Positions 24,507 through 33,850 of a DNA stretch of 64,000 bases are shown here, piece after piece. The position numbers and the translations under genes were made by a program. The notes under the pieces are model-generated. The model was given only the letters and a program-made list of their open reading frames with translations, ran no database searches and was not told the origin of the DNA. The stretch is from NCBI GenBank assembly GCA_044351265.1, contig JBILGC010000006.1, forward strand, positions 1 through 64,000. The letters are read 5' to 3'. Numbering within the stretch: position 1 is the first letter of the stretch; each line of letters begins with the position of its first letter. The stretch comes from JAJTFA01 sp044351265 (GTDB taxonomy: Bacteria; Bacteroidota; Bacteroidia; UKL13-3).

Positions 24507-25349
24507 ATGAGTTGGTTTAAACGTGTAAAAGAAGGTATCATTACCCCAACCGATGAGAAAAAGTCGGTACCCGATGGCCTTTGGCACAAATGCCCGCGTT
24601 GCAAAAAAGCGGTGGTGGCCAAGGATCATGAAGCCAACTGCTATGTTTGTCCATCATGCAATTATCATGACAAGATAGGATCAGCAGAATATTTCAGTTT
24701 GTTGTTTGATGAAGGGGTATTTACTGAACTTTTTGCTAACATCAAGCCAACAGATCCCTTAAGTTTTTTTGATACCAAGGATTATAAATCTAGATTAACA
24801 GAATCACAGAAAAAATCCGGACTAACTGATGCATTGCGCGTGGGTGTTGGCAAAGTTGAGGAAATGCCTTTGGTAATAGCATGCATGGATTTTAATTTTA
24901 TTGGCGGCTCAATGGGCAGTGTAGTTGGCGAAAAAATTGCCCGCGCTATAGATTATGCCCGCGAGAACAGAATACCTATTATGGTTGTTTCCAAATCGGG
25001 TGGTGCGCGCATGATGGAGGCGGCATTTTCCTTAATGCAAATGGCCAAAACCTCTGCAAAACTGGCACTGCTTGCGAAAGAAGGCATTCCTTATATCTCC
25101 TTGTTAACCGACCCTACAACAGGCGGTGTTACCGCATCCTTTGCCATGTTGGGCGATTTTAATATAGCCGAACCCGAAGCTTTGATTGGCTTTGCAGGGC
25201 CGCGTGTTATCCGCGAAACCATTGGTAAAGATTTGCCTAAAGGCTTTCAGAGCTCAGAATTTTTGTTGGAGCATGGTTTTGTTGATATGATAGTAAATCG
25301 CACGGAGTTAAAAAGCAGTTTGGGCAAGCTACTCAAAATGCTAGCTTAG
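24507..25349 (+). CDS. accD: Acetyl-CoA carboxylase carboxyltransferase subunit beta
   Basis: The 280-aa beta subunit transfers CO2 from carboxybiotin to acetyl-CoA in the first step of fatty-acid synthesis. The N-terminal four-Cys zinc ribbon is present (WHKCPRCKKA and CYVCPSCNYH), followed by the crotonase-like core (GGARMMEAAFSLMQMAK, DPTTGGVTASFA, IGFAGPRVI). The accA partner is not in the window. It starts after the aldolase terminator, and no -7 box was identified. Confidence 0.96.
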   Translation: MSWFKRVKEGIITPTDEKKSVPDGLWHKCPRCKKAVVAKDHEANCYVCPSCNYHDKIGSAEYFSLLFDEGVFTELFANIKPTDPLSFFDTKDYKSRLTESQKKSGLTDALRVGVGKVEEMPLVIACMDFNFIGGSMGSVVGEKIARAIDYARENRIPIMVVSKSGGARMMEAAFSLMQMAKTSAKLALLAKEGIPYISLLTDPTTGGVTASFAMLGDFNIAEPEALIGFAGPRVIRETIGKDLPKGFQSSEFLLEHGFVDMIVNRTELKSSLGKLLKMLA

Positions 25350-25378
25350 GGAAGATTGAGGTAAATAGCCTTGGGAGA

Positions 25379-25409
25379 TTTGGCAATACCACAAATTTGC
25401 CTATCTTCG
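25379..25409 (+). promoter_or_regulatory. rpsO promoter
   Basis: -33 TTTG (25379-25382) and -7 TATCTTCG (25402-25409, one mismatch) are 19 bp apart, 42 bp before the rpsO ATG. Confidence 0.65.
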
Positions 25410-25451
25410 CAGCCCAATTATTTATTTTTAAACGATTAATTACTTAAAACA

Positions 25452-25727
25452 ATGCATTTGACCACTGAAACGAAGCAAGGAATCTTCGAAAAGTACGGTA
25501 AAGCCAAGTCGAAATCCGACACAGGCTCTGCTGAGAGTCAGATCGCGCTGTTTACCCACCGCATCAACCACATTTCAGATCACCTGAAAACCAACAAAAA
25601 GGATTTTTCGGCTGAATTGAGTCTGGTGAAATTAGTAGGTAAAAGGCGTGCACTACTCGATTATTTAATGAAAACTGATATCTTCCGCTATAGGGCGATA
25701 ATCAAAGAACTAGATATCCGTAAGTAA
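25452..25727 (+). CDS. rpsO: 30S ribosomal protein S15
   Basis: The 91-aa S15 binds the central domain of 16S rRNA early in 30S assembly. Conserved segments are GSAESQIALFTHRINHISDHL and KRRALLDYL. The rpsO-pnp order seen here is the same as in E. coli, but a strong terminator lies between the two genes. Confidence 0.97.
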   Translation: MHLTTETKQGIFEKYGKAKSKSDTGSAESQIALFTHRINHISDHLKTNKKDFSAELSLVKLVGKRRALLDYLMKTDIFRYRAIIKELDIRK

Positions 25728-25808
25728 AAAATGGGTATTACAGGAAGCAGGATACAGCATAGGATTAACAATCCCATCAAAACCTTATTCCAAACACATT
25801 AAACATTA

Positions 25809-25842
25809 AAAGCAGGGCCTTTAAAGCTCTGCTTTCTTTTTA
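25809..25842 (+). terminator. rpsO terminator
   Basis: A 10-bp stem AAAGCAGGGC/GCTCTGCTTT (one G-U pair) with a 7-nt loop is followed by a T-rich run. Confidence 0.85.
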
Positions 25843-25848
25843 TAAAAG

Positions 25849-25880
25849 GTACACTTTGGCCGGCCGCACCGGAAGTGTGC
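25849..25880 (+). promoter_or_regulatory. Hairpin in the pnp leader
   Basis: GTACACTT pairs with AAGTGTGC (one G-U pair), and an inner CCGG/CCGG stem closes a CCGCA loop with a 3-nt bulge. It lies 31 bp before the pnp ATG. It could be an RNase III/PNPase autoregulatory structure as in E. coli pnp, or the left arm (containing TACACTTTG) could be part of a promoter, in which case it is not fully transcribed. Confidence 0.45.
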
Positions 25881-25910
25881 TGATGTAAAACGCGGCAAGA
25901 TGTAAATTAT

Positions 25911-28118
25911 ATGCAAGCAACAACAAAAACATTTGATCTGGGGGATGGAAGGTCCATCTCTATCGAGACAGGAAAATTAGCCAAACAGGCCGATGGTTCA
26001 GTGGTGGTTCGTATGGGCGACACCATGATTCTGGCAACAGCCGTTTCGGCTAAAGAAGCCAAAGAAGATGTGGATTTTATGCCACTTACCGTAGATTATC
26101 AGGAAAAATTTGCTGCCGTAGGCCGCATTCCTGGAAGCTTTCACAAGCGCGAAGCCAAGCTAAGCGATTATGAGGTGTTGGTTAGCCGTTTGGTAGACCG
26201 TGCACTGCGCCCGCTTTTCCCTGAAGATTATCATGCAGATACACAAATTATGCTGCAGCTTATTTCTGCAGATAAAAATTTACTACCCGATTGTTTGGTG
26301 GGATTAGCCGCATCATCTGCACTGATGGTTAGCGATATTCCTTTTAACGGACCAATATCAGAGGTGCGCGTAGCACGTATTAACGGGCAGTTTAAACTTA
26401 ACCCTACCATTAGTGAACTTGCCCAGGCCGATATGGATCTGATAGTAGCAGGAACCGAGCACGACCTAAACATGGTTGAAGGAGAGTGCGCTGAGGTGAG
26501 CGAAGCAGATATGCTTGAAGCACTGAAGGTGGCACACGATGCCATTAAAATGCAGTGTAAAGTGCAATGGGAACTTTGCGAAATGCTTGGCGGACGCAAG
26601 CCTGCGCGAGTATACAATCATGAGCGTCATGATGAAGAGCTGGAAAAGAAAATTCGTGATTTTGCTTACGATAAAGTTTATGCTGCAGCCAAATCAAGAT
26701 TAGGAAAATCTGAAAGAAGTGCGGCATTTAAAACCATACGTGAGGAATTTGTAGCAGCAAATTATCCTGAAGGCAGCGAAACAAGCCCTGACAAGTTTTT
26801 AATTAATAAATATTTTCACCACGTAGAGTATGATGCAGTGCGTGCCATGATTTTAAACGATAGAACACGCTTGGATGGCCGCAACTTGGATCAGATACGC
26901 CCCATTTGGAGTGAGGTAAATTACTTGCCTGCTGCACATGGATCGGCTGTATTTACCCGTGGTGAAACACAATCGCTAACAACTGTTACGTTGGGAACGA
27001 AACTTGATGAGCAATTATTGGATGCACCAATGAATGCAGGCTATTCAAAATTCCTACTGCATTATAATTTCCCTTCATTCTCCACCGGAGAGGTAAAACC
27101 CAACAGGGGTCCGGGAAGAAGAGAAATCGGTCATGGAAATCTGGCACTTCGCGGATTAAAAAGGGTGTTGCCAGGTTTAGAGGAAAGCCCTTATACCATT
27201 CGTATTGTTTCTGATATTTTAGAATCTAACGGCTCATCTTCAATGGCTACTGTTTGCGCAGGATCTCTTGCATTAATGGATGCCGGTATAAAAATTAAAG
27301 ATGCGGTTAGCGGAATAGCGATGGGCTTAATCACCGATGAAAAAACAGGAAAATACGCTGTGTTGTCTGACATTCTTGGAGATGAAGACCATTTGGGCGA
27401 TATGGACTTTAAAGTTGTAGGTACAAGCAAAGGTATTGTGGCTTGCCAAATGGATATTAAAATCAACGGATTAAAATGGGAGATGGTTAATGAGGCATTA
27501 AATCAGGCTAAGGCCGGTCGTTTGCACATCATGGGCGAAATGAACAAAACCATTGCCAAACCCAATCCAGATTACAAACCACATGCACCACGCATACAAA
27601 CCATTATAATTGATAAGGAGTTTATTGGTGCAGTAATTGGCCCAGGAGGCAAAGTAATTCAAGGTATACAAAAAGATACGGGTACAACCATTTCCATTAC
27701 CGAAGTAGATAATAATGGAATTGTAGAAGTTGCCGCCACCAATGGTGAGAGTATGCAAAAAGCAGTAAATATCATTAAGGGTATTGTGGCAGTGCCTGTT
27801 GTTGGTGATGAGTATATAGGTAAAGTAAAAACCATTGTTGACTTTGGTGCATTTGTAGAAATTCTCCCGGGTAAAGATGGCTTGTTGCACATCAGTGAAA
27901 TAAGCTGGAAACGTTTGCCTAGCATGGAAGGAGTTTTGCAGGTAGGTGAAGAAATAAAGGTGAAGTTGATTGAGATAGATAAGAAAACAGGTAAGCTCAA
28001 GTTGTCGCGTAAGGCATTGTTGCCAAAACCTGAAGGTTTTACAGAGGCTCCCAGAAGAGAGCGCAGGGAAAGACCGGAAGGAGATAGCAATCCGACACAA
28101 CCGGAAGCCAATGCTTAA
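25911..28118 (+). CDS. pnp: Polyribonucleotide nucleotidyltransferase
   Basis: The 735-aa 3'-5' phosphorolytic exoribonuclease acts in mRNA turnover. It has two RNase PH-like halves joined by a helical domain, a KH domain (EFIGAVIGPGGKVIQGI, GxxG intact) near residue 570, and an S1 domain (GKVKTIVDFGAFVEILPG, then DGLLHISEISW) near residue 640. The C-terminal tail is short, charged and low-complexity. A strong terminator follows. Confidence 0.97.
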   Translation: MQATTKTFDLGDGRSISIETGKLAKQADGSVVVRMGDTMILATAVSAKEAKEDVDFMPLTVDYQEKFAAVGRIPGSFHKREAKLSDYEVLVSRLVDRALRPLFPEDYHADTQIMLQLISADKNLLPDCLVGLAASSALMVSDIPFNGPISEVRVARINGQFKLNPTISELAQADMDLIVAGTEHDLNMVEGECAEVSEADMLEALKVAHDAIKMQCKVQWELCEMLGGRKPARVYNHERHDEELEKKIRDFAYDKVYAAAKSRLGKSERSAAFKTIREEFVAANYPEGSETSPDKFLINKYFHHVEYDAVRAMILNDRTRLDGRNLDQIRPIWSEVNYLPAAHGSAVFTRGETQSLTTVTLGTKLDEQLLDAPMNAGYSKFLLHYNFPSFSTGEVKPNRGPGRREIGHGNLALRGLKRVLPGLEESPYTIRIVSDILESNGSSSMATVCAGSLALMDAGIKIKDAVSGIAMGLITDEKTGKYAVLSDILGDEDHLGDMDFKVVGTSKGIVACQMDIKINGLKWEMVNEALNQAKAGRLHIMGEMNKTIAKPNPDYKPHAPRIQTIIIDKEFIGAVIGPGGKVIQGIQKDTGTTISITEVDNNGIVEVAATNGESMQKAVNIIKGIVAVPVVGDEYIGKVKTIVDFGAFVEILPGKDGLLHISEISWKRLPSMEGVLQVGEEIKVKLIEIDKKTGKLKLSRKALLPKPEGFTEAPRRERRERPEGDSNPTQPEANA

Positions 28119-28123
28119 CACAT

Positions 28124-28159
28124 AAAAAAGCCGTCCCGATTTCTAGGGACGGCTTTTTT
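28124..28159. terminator. Bidirectional terminator between pnp and the GT2 gene
   Basis: A perfect 14-bp stem AAAAAAGCCGTCCC/GGGACGGCTTTTTT has an 8-nt loop and lies between convergent genes. Confidence 0.95.
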
Positions 28160-28198
28160 GTTTAGTTAGGTGATTAGTGCATCTGTTGATTCACTTTG

Positions 28199-29320
28199 TT
28201 ATACGTGATAGGTTCTGTTTTTCCACTTAAAATTGAAAGGCAGGAAGTAAAATATCTGCGTACACAAAGCAACACAAATGCTGTATACCTCATAGGTGAG
28301 GAGGTAATCAAAATTTTTACGTGAATCTATTTTACTTTTTAGCATATAAACCGATAAGGATTGCAGCAGCAGTTTGATGCCGTAAAAAATCAGACCCAAT
28401 TTAAGGTTGTATAAAAACAGTACGATAATTGCCGGACCAAATAACCCGAAAATGCCGAAAAAGATCCACCAATATAAAGGCAATTCTCTTGCACCTACCA
28501 GCCAGCGCTTGCGCTGATGCATCAACAATTGAAAATCATCAACCGGAGCCGAACGATTGATTACGTTCTTGTTCATTATGTTTAAGGTATCAAAACCATG
28601 CGCACGTACTTCTTTAAAAAGTTTAAAATCTTCTGTTACAGAAAAATCTATATGCTCATACCCTCCTGTGCTCCAGTATGCATCCTTGGTAATAGCCATA
28701 TTATTCCCGATGGCCGTGCATTTTAAGCCATAATAGTCAAAACTGCGCAGCAAGCCCATAAAATACATCCAGTCTATCTCCTGCATCCGGCCCATTCTAG
28801 TGCCATTATCTTCAACAATAGTAGTTCCGGAAACAATGCCAATATTGTTGCTGAAAAAACCAACCATTTCTCGCGCCCACTTTTCATGAACAGCCACATC
28901 GGCATCGGTTATCAGATAAATTTCACCAGTTGCCAGATGTGCCAAATGTGCCAGCACATTGGCCTTGCCTTTGGCCTTGCCTAGGTTGCCCGTTATCGGT
29001 ATCATTTTAAATAATGACTTATCACCAATAAATGCATTAATTAATTCTGCAGTATTGTCTTCTGACTGATCTTCACCAATCAAGAATTGAATTTTTTCTT
29101 TTGGATAATCTAGCTTATTTAAAGCATTCAAACAGCGGATAATATGCTTTGACTCATTGCGTACAGCTACCAGAATACTGATTAAAGGCAATTCATCATC
29201 CGTTGGTTTTTTGGGCGCCTCATCTGTTTTATGCCACAGCGTGGCTGCCATATTTAACAGTTGAAGGCTTATGTATAAGCAAAGCAAGATAACTGATATG
29301 TAAACCAACCACTGACTCAC
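28199..29320 (-). CDS. Membrane glycosyltransferase family 2
   Basis: The product is 373 aa. One N-terminal membrane helix, a GT-A domain (PLISILVAVRNE; the DxD-type motif in LITDADVA; TEDFKLFKE; and the processive-type QRKRW in HQRKRWLVGA) and about three C-terminal helices are seen. This is the layout of cellulose/poly-GlcNAc-type synthases, although shorter. It starts with GTG at 29320, overlapping the deacetylase stop by 4 nt, so the two proteins probably make and modify one polysaccharide or glycolipid. Confidence 0.85.
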   Translation of the reverse strand: MSQWLVYISVILLCLYISLQLLNMAATLWHKTDEAPKKPTDDELPLISILVAVRNESKHIIRCLNALNKLDYPKEKIQFLIGEDQSEDNTAELINAFIGDKSLFKMIPITGNLGKAKGKANVLAHLAHLATGEIYLITDADVAVHEKWAREMVGFFSNNIGIVSGTTIVEDNGTRMGRMQEIDWMYFMGLLRSFDYYGLKCTAIGNNMAITKDAYWSTGGYEHIDFSVTEDFKLFKEVRAHGFDTLNIMNKNVINRSAPVDDFQLLMHQRKRWLVGARELPLYWWIFFGIFGLFGPAIIVLFLYNLKLGLIFYGIKLLLQSLSVYMLKSKIDSRKNFDYLLTYEVYSICVALCTQIFYFLPFNFKWKNRTYHV

Positions 29321-29895
29321 AGGGCAGTAAAGGTAAATCCTTTTTTAGAAAAATGGCTGAGCATGGAAGGCAGCATGCGCATCATATTTGCAGCAGCCTT
29401 TTCGCTATCATGAAAAACAACGATTGATCCTTCTTCTGTTAGCCTTATGCAATTATCAAGGGCAACCTTAACATTTAAGTTTTTATCAAAATCACGGGTT
29501 AGTACATCCCACATTACAATCTGATAATTCTTTTTTAAGGCACGTGATTGTGTAGCGGTAATGCGCCCATATGGCGGCCGGAATAAATTAGATTTAATAA
29601 ATGAGGCTGCCATTTCAATATTCTCGTAATACAGTCGGTTTTTTGTGCGCCAACCATTTAAGTGATTAAAGGTATGATTGCCTGTACGATGGCCTGCCTG
29701 AAGTATCTGCGCATATGTTTCAGGAAACTTCCTGACATTATCTCCCACACAAAAAAAAGTTGCCTTTGCATGATATTGGGCAAGTGTTTGAAGCACCCAC
29801 GGGGTAATAGTTGGGTGGGGCCCGTCATCAAAAGTCAGGTATATCTTTTTATCATGGGTTTTTACCTTCCAGGTAAGAGATGGCATTAACTTCAT
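29317..29895 (-). CDS. Polysaccharide deacetylase (NodB-like)
   Basis: The product is 192 aa from the ATG at 29895; the frame extends to 29973, but that would overlap the divergent TolC gene and its promoter. NodB motifs are complete: IYLTFDDGPHP (catalytic Asp and metal Asp), HTFNHLN (metal His pair), RPPYG, and the C-terminal VFHDS. It removes acetyl (or formyl) groups from an N-acetylated sugar polymer or lipid-linked sugar. The GT2 gene overlaps its stop by 4 nt. Confidence 0.85.
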   Translation of the reverse strand: MKLMPSLTWKVKTHDKKIYLTFDDGPHPTITPWVLQTLAQYHAKATFFCVGDNVRKFPETYAQILQAGHRTGNHTFNHLNGWRTKNRLYYENIEMAASFIKSNLFRPPYGRITATQSRALKKNYQIVMWDVLTRDFDKNLNVKVALDNCIRLTEEGSIVVFHDSEKAAANMMRMLPSMLSHFSKKGFTFTAL

Positions 29896-29925
29896 GAAAA
29901 AAGAAGGTATTCTGTGTTTTAGGGT

Positions 29926-29933
29926 TATTTTTG
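29926..29933 (+). promoter_or_regulatory. -7 box of the TolC-like gene
   Basis: TATTTTTG is an exact TAnnTTTG match ending 8 bp before the ATG at 29942. It supports that start over the upstream in-frame ATG at 29894. Confidence 0.55.
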
Positions 29934-29941
29934 CTGCAAAC

Positions 29942-31375
29942 ATGCTCGCACGAAAATATATTTCTGTTACCACATTTCTGCTATGTGCGCTTATGAATCA
30001 GGCATTATATGCCCAGCAAACATGGACCCTGCAGCAATGCATTGATCAGGCATTGCAAAACAATATAGCCATTAAGCAAAGAATATATAACCTAAAAAGC
30101 AGTGAAGCAGATTTGCTTCAGAGTAAAATCAATATACTGCCATCTATCAATGGGCAGCTAACCAATAACTTTAATACAGGTTTTTCCATCAATCCGGTAA
30201 CCAACCAAACGTTATCTGACGCTACATTTAGAAGTAATAATTTTATACTATCGGGCTCGATGACGCTCTTCAGTGGTTTTCAGAACACCAATTCTATCAG
30301 GCAACAGCAGGTAACTGTTAAAGCAGCAGAGGAAGATGTGCAGGCAACGAAAAATAATATTGTACTGGCCGTTGCCAATGCATTTATGGGCGTTTTGATG
30401 AATGAAGAAGTGCTTAAGGCCAGAGAATTACAAATAGCTTCAACCAAGGAGCAATTGCAGCGGCAGCAAAAATTATTTGAATTGGGGGGCTCTAATAAAG
30501 TGCGCTTGCTTCAAATAAAAGCACAATTGGCCAACGAGGAATTGCAACTTGTAACCGCGCAAAACCAATTGCAGCAGTCATACTTAACACTATGGCAAGC
30601 CATGAACATCAATCCTGACAGCAGCAATAAAATTCTGTGGCAGCAAAACATGGATAATAAAGTTGAGGATGAGATACGCAATGCCGATCAGATTTATGAA
30701 GCATTTAAGCAAAACAGCCCTGAACTAAAAGCTGCACATTACCGCACACGTGCTGCAGAAATAAATCAGTTTATTGCACAGGGGGGCCGCAGTTTTAGAA
30801 TCAATATGAATGGTGGCCTCAATTCATTTTACACTACACAAAATTTGCGTGGTAAAGGCGATCCTGTTTTAGCATCATCGATTATTGGCGTAGATGGTTC
30901 AGGAAATTTTATTTATTCAATTCCTTTTCCTCGATATTCCGAAACAGAGATTACACCATTTAATACTCAATTTGACCGTAATTTGGGAAAGAGTCTTGGT
31001 TTTAATTTGAGTATACCTATATTAAACGGATGGCAAACAAACAATGCCATACAAAAAGCTCGCATCAACCAGGAAATTACCAAGCTCTCCGAAAAACAAA
31101 CCCAGTTGGATGTGTATCGCAATATCAATCAGGCATACCTAGATTTCAAAGCAGCGCAAAAGCAGTATGAGGCAAGCAAGCTGAGTTATGATGCAAATAA
31201 GGAAGCCTATGATTTGGCCAATAGCCAGTTTACGCTGGGCGCCATTAATACCAACGATTATATTACTTCTAAAAATCAGTTTCTTTCAGCAGAAACGTCA
31301 TTACTGCAGGCAAGATTTCAGTTGATGTTTCGCAGAAAAGTGCTCGATTTTTATTTAGGTAAACCATTAAACTGA
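29942..31375 (+). CDS. TolC family outer-membrane efflux channel
   Basis: The product is 477 aa from the ATG at 29942, which gives a signal peptide ending ...NQALYAQ. The OEP pattern occurs twice: WTLQQCIDQALQNNIAIKQR at the start, and long heptad-rich helices (about residues 150-230 and 380-460) that form the trans-periplasmic tunnel. An adaptor gene follows after 28 bp, but no inner-membrane pump is next to them. Likely part of a MacAB-type or RND-type exporter whose pump is encoded elsewhere. Confidence 0.88.
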   Translation: MLARKYISVTTFLLCALMNQALYAQQTWTLQQCIDQALQNNIAIKQRIYNLKSSEADLLQSKINILPSINGQLTNNFNTGFSINPVTNQTLSDATFRSNNFILSGSMTLFSGFQNTNSIRQQQVTVKAAEEDVQATKNNIVLAVANAFMGVLMNEEVLKARELQIASTKEQLQRQQKLFELGGSNKVRLLQIKAQLANEELQLVTAQNQLQQSYLTLWQAMNINPDSSNKILWQQNMDNKVEDEIRNADQIYEAFKQNSPELKAAHYRTRAAEINQFIAQGGRSFRINMNGGLNSFYTTQNLRGKGDPVLASSIIGVDGSGNFIYSIPFPRYSETEITPFNTQFDRNLGKSLGFNLSIPILNGWQTNNAIQKARINQEITKLSEKQTQLDVYRNINQAYLDFKAAQKQYEASKLSYDANKEAYDLANSQFTLGAINTNDYITSKNQFLSAETSLLQARFQLMFRRKVLDFYLGKPLN

Positions 31376-31403
31376 TAATTCTTACATTTGAATACAAGGA
31401 ACT

Positions 31404-32780
31404 ATGTCGAAGAAAAGCAATAAACTTATTTGGTATCTAATTGGCGCAATTGTGTTAATCATTGTACTTATTGTATTAGGTAAAAGTGCAGGATGGTTAG
31501 GAAAGGAAGAAGGAATAAAAGTGAGTGCAGATAAAGTGAGCCTCAAAACCATTATAGAAACAGTTTCGGCCAATGGAAAAGTGCAGCCTGAGGTAGAAGT
31601 AAAAATCAGTTCAGACGTATCTGGCGAGGTGCGCGAGTTAAATGTTAGGGAGGGCGACTCCGTGCAGGCAGGCCAATTGCTTGCCATTATTGATCCTGAA
31701 TTGTATCAGTCTGCTCTTGATCGTGCAGAGGCATCATTAAATAACTCAAGAGCTAATTTGGCAAATGCAAAAGCACGTTTGGTGCAGGCTGAGGCGAGGT
31801 TTAATGAAATTCAATTGCAGCATCAGCGTAATATTAAACTGCATGAGCAAAAGCTAATTTCCGATCAGGAATTTGAAAACTCGCGCTCTAACTACAATAC
31901 CAACAAAGCAGAAGTCGAAGCTTCCAAACAAACAGTGCTTGCCTCTCAGTATGGAGTGCAAAGCATGGAGGCTACCTTAAAAGAAGCTAGAAAAAATTTA
32001 ACACGTACCGAGATATTTTCACCAGTTAATGGTATTGTATCCAAATTGAATATTGAAAAGGGAGAGCGTGTAGTTGGGACCTCACAGATGGCAGGAACAG
32101 AAATGATGCGTATTGCCAATTTAAATGATATGGAGGTAAGTGTGGATGTGAACGAAAACGATATTGTGAAAGTTAGTTTAAATGATACAACTTTAATTGA
32201 AGTTGATGCATACAACAACCGCAAGTTTAAAGGCATTGTTACAGAGGTTGCCAACTCTGCTTCTACAACAGCACAAACTACATCAGACCAGGTTACAAAC
32301 TTTGTGGTAAAGATCCGTATACTGCGCACTTCATATGAAGATTTGCTTTCAAGGGCAGGGAAAAAGCGAGCCGTTTTCAGGCCTGGTATGTCGGCATCAG
32401 TGGATATACAAACTGCAACCGCTGCAAACGTAACTTCGGTGCCAATTGAGGCAGTAACCATCAGAAGCAAATCAGAGTTAGATATTACAGCACAGACAAG
32501 CAAGAAGTCTCAAACAAAGAATGGAGAAGTAGCAGCTAAAAAGGATGAAGCGGAAGTTGTTTTTGTTTTAAAGGATAACAAGGTTTCCTTACAACAAGTA
32601 AAAACGGGCATACAGGACGATAAATACATTCAGATAACTGAAGGGGTAAGTGCGGACGAGGAAATTGTAACTGGCCCATACAGTGCCATATCACGCACGT
32701 TAAAAAATGGCGATGAAGTAACCAAGGTAAGAAAAGAGGAGTTGTTTGAAATAAGCAAATCCGGTGGATCCAATGAATAA
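31404..32780 (+). CDS. HlyD/MacA-type periplasmic adaptor
   Basis: The 458-aa membrane-fusion protein is anchored by one N-terminal helix (LIWYLIGAIVLIIVLIVLG). A lipoyl half-motif (VKISSDVSGEVRELNVREGD), a long helical hairpin (about residues 95-190), the second lipoyl half (IFSPVNGIVSKLNIEKGERV) and beta-barrel domains follow in the usual order. It is probably co-transcribed with the TolC-like gene; gpsA follows 5 bp downstream. The pump partner is not adjacent. Confidence 0.88.
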   Translation: MSKKSNKLIWYLIGAIVLIIVLIVLGKSAGWLGKEEGIKVSADKVSLKTIIETVSANGKVQPEVEVKISSDVSGEVRELNVREGDSVQAGQLLAIIDPELYQSALDRAEASLNNSRANLANAKARLVQAEARFNEIQLQHQRNIKLHEQKLISDQEFENSRSNYNTNKAEVEASKQTVLASQYGVQSMEATLKEARKNLTRTEIFSPVNGIVSKLNIEKGERVVGTSQMAGTEMMRIANLNDMEVSVDVNENDIVKVSLNDTTLIEVDAYNNRKFKGIVTEVANSASTTAQTTSDQVTNFVVKIRILRTSYEDLLSRAGKKRAVFRPGMSASVDIQTATAANVTSVPIEAVTIRSKSELDITAQTSKKSQTKNGEVAAKKDEAEVVFVLKDNKVSLQQVKTGIQDDKYIQITEGVSADEEIVTGPYSAISRTLKNGDEVTKVRKEELFEISKSGGSNE

Positions 32781-32785
32781 ATTGA

Positions 32786-33814
32786 ATGATTAACGACAGG
32801 CCTAAACATATTGCTGTAATTGGTGGTGGAAGCTGGGGAACGGCTATTACCAAAATCCTGAGCGAACACAAAAAAGCAGCCGGAAGCAACATAGAAAATT
32901 TGCAGTGGTGGATAAGAAACGAAGAAACAGCGGCTTATATTCGTGCAAACAGACACAACCCAAAATACATAAGCTCTGTTGAAATTCATCCGGAGATTGT
33001 GAGTGTTTCCAGTAACTTACAGGAGATAATCAATACATCTGATTTAATTGTGATGGCTGTTCCAAGTGCTTTTTTAAAGGAAGCACTCCAAAGTGTAGAC
33101 GCTTCATTCATCAAAAATAAATACATTGTTTCTGCCATTAAAGGATTGCTTCCTCATAGCAGACAAATTGTAGCTGATTTCTTAATGGCTGAGTATGGCT
33201 TGCCACATGAGCAACTCATGGTTATTTCAGGGCCTTGCCATGCCGAAGAAGTTGCTGCAGAAAAATTATCATACTTAACCATTGCCGGTTTGGATGCAAA
33301 TGCAACAGCATATTTTGCATCATTGCTTGCCTGCAGATATATACGCACTATTATTTCTAATGATATTACAGGAACAGAATATGGTGCAGTGCTAAAAAAT
33401 ATTTACGCAGTGGCAAGCGGTATTTGTCATGGTCTTGGATTTGGAGACAATTTTCAGGCAGTGCTTATCTCTAATGCCATCCGAGAGATGGAACGCTTTT
33501 TATATGCAGTTCATGCACATCCGCGTGAAATCAATCACTCTGCATACTTGGGAGATCTATTGGTAACGGCATACTCGCAGCACTCGCGCAACCGCACATT
33601 TGGTAATATGCTGGGCAAGGGATACACTGTTAAATCTGCCCAACTCGAAATGAATATGATAGCCGAAGGTTATTATGCAACTAAAAGCATGCATGAATTG
33701 AACAACAGCAAACTCAAAGTAGATATGCCAATTATGGAAGCTGTATATGGTATTATTTATGAGAATAAATCAGCTCGGCAGGAAATTAACAGGCTTTGCG
33801 AAAAGCTTATTTAG
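32786..33814 (+). CDS. gpsA: NAD(P)-dependent glycerol-3-phosphate dehydrogenase
   Basis: The 342-aa enzyme reduces dihydroxyacetone phosphate to sn-glycerol-3-phosphate for phospholipid synthesis. It has the Rossmann motif IAVIGGGSWGTAI at residue 9, VMAVPSAFL, SGPCHAEEVA (the usual GPSFAxE in its Bacteroidota form), and the C-terminal catalytic segment TEYGAVLKNIYAVASGI. It starts 5 bp after the adaptor gene and shares its transcript, although no functional link is obvious. Confidence 0.94.
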   Translation: MINDRPKHIAVIGGGSWGTAITKILSEHKKAAGSNIENLQWWIRNEETAAYIRANRHNPKYISSVEIHPEIVSVSSNLQEIINTSDLIVMAVPSAFLKEALQSVDASFIKNKYIVSAIKGLLPHSRQIVADFLMAEYGLPHEQLMVISGPCHAEEVAAEKLSYLTIAGLDANATAYFASLLACRYIRTIISNDITGTEYGAVLKNIYAVASGICHGLGFGDNFQAVLISNAIREMERFLYAVHAHPREINHSAYLGDLLVTAYSQHSRNRTFGNMLGKGYTVKSAQLEMNMIAEGYYATKSMHELNNSKLKVDMPIMEAVYGIIYENKSARQEINRLCEKLI

Positions 33815-33850
33815 CAACTTTCATTAGTGCCTGCCAAATACCAAATTCAA

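Noticed and set aside
29896..29973. N-terminal extension of the polysaccharide deacetylase
   Set aside because: It would overlap the start and promoter of the divergent TolC gene; the NodB domain begins after residue 27 of that frame.
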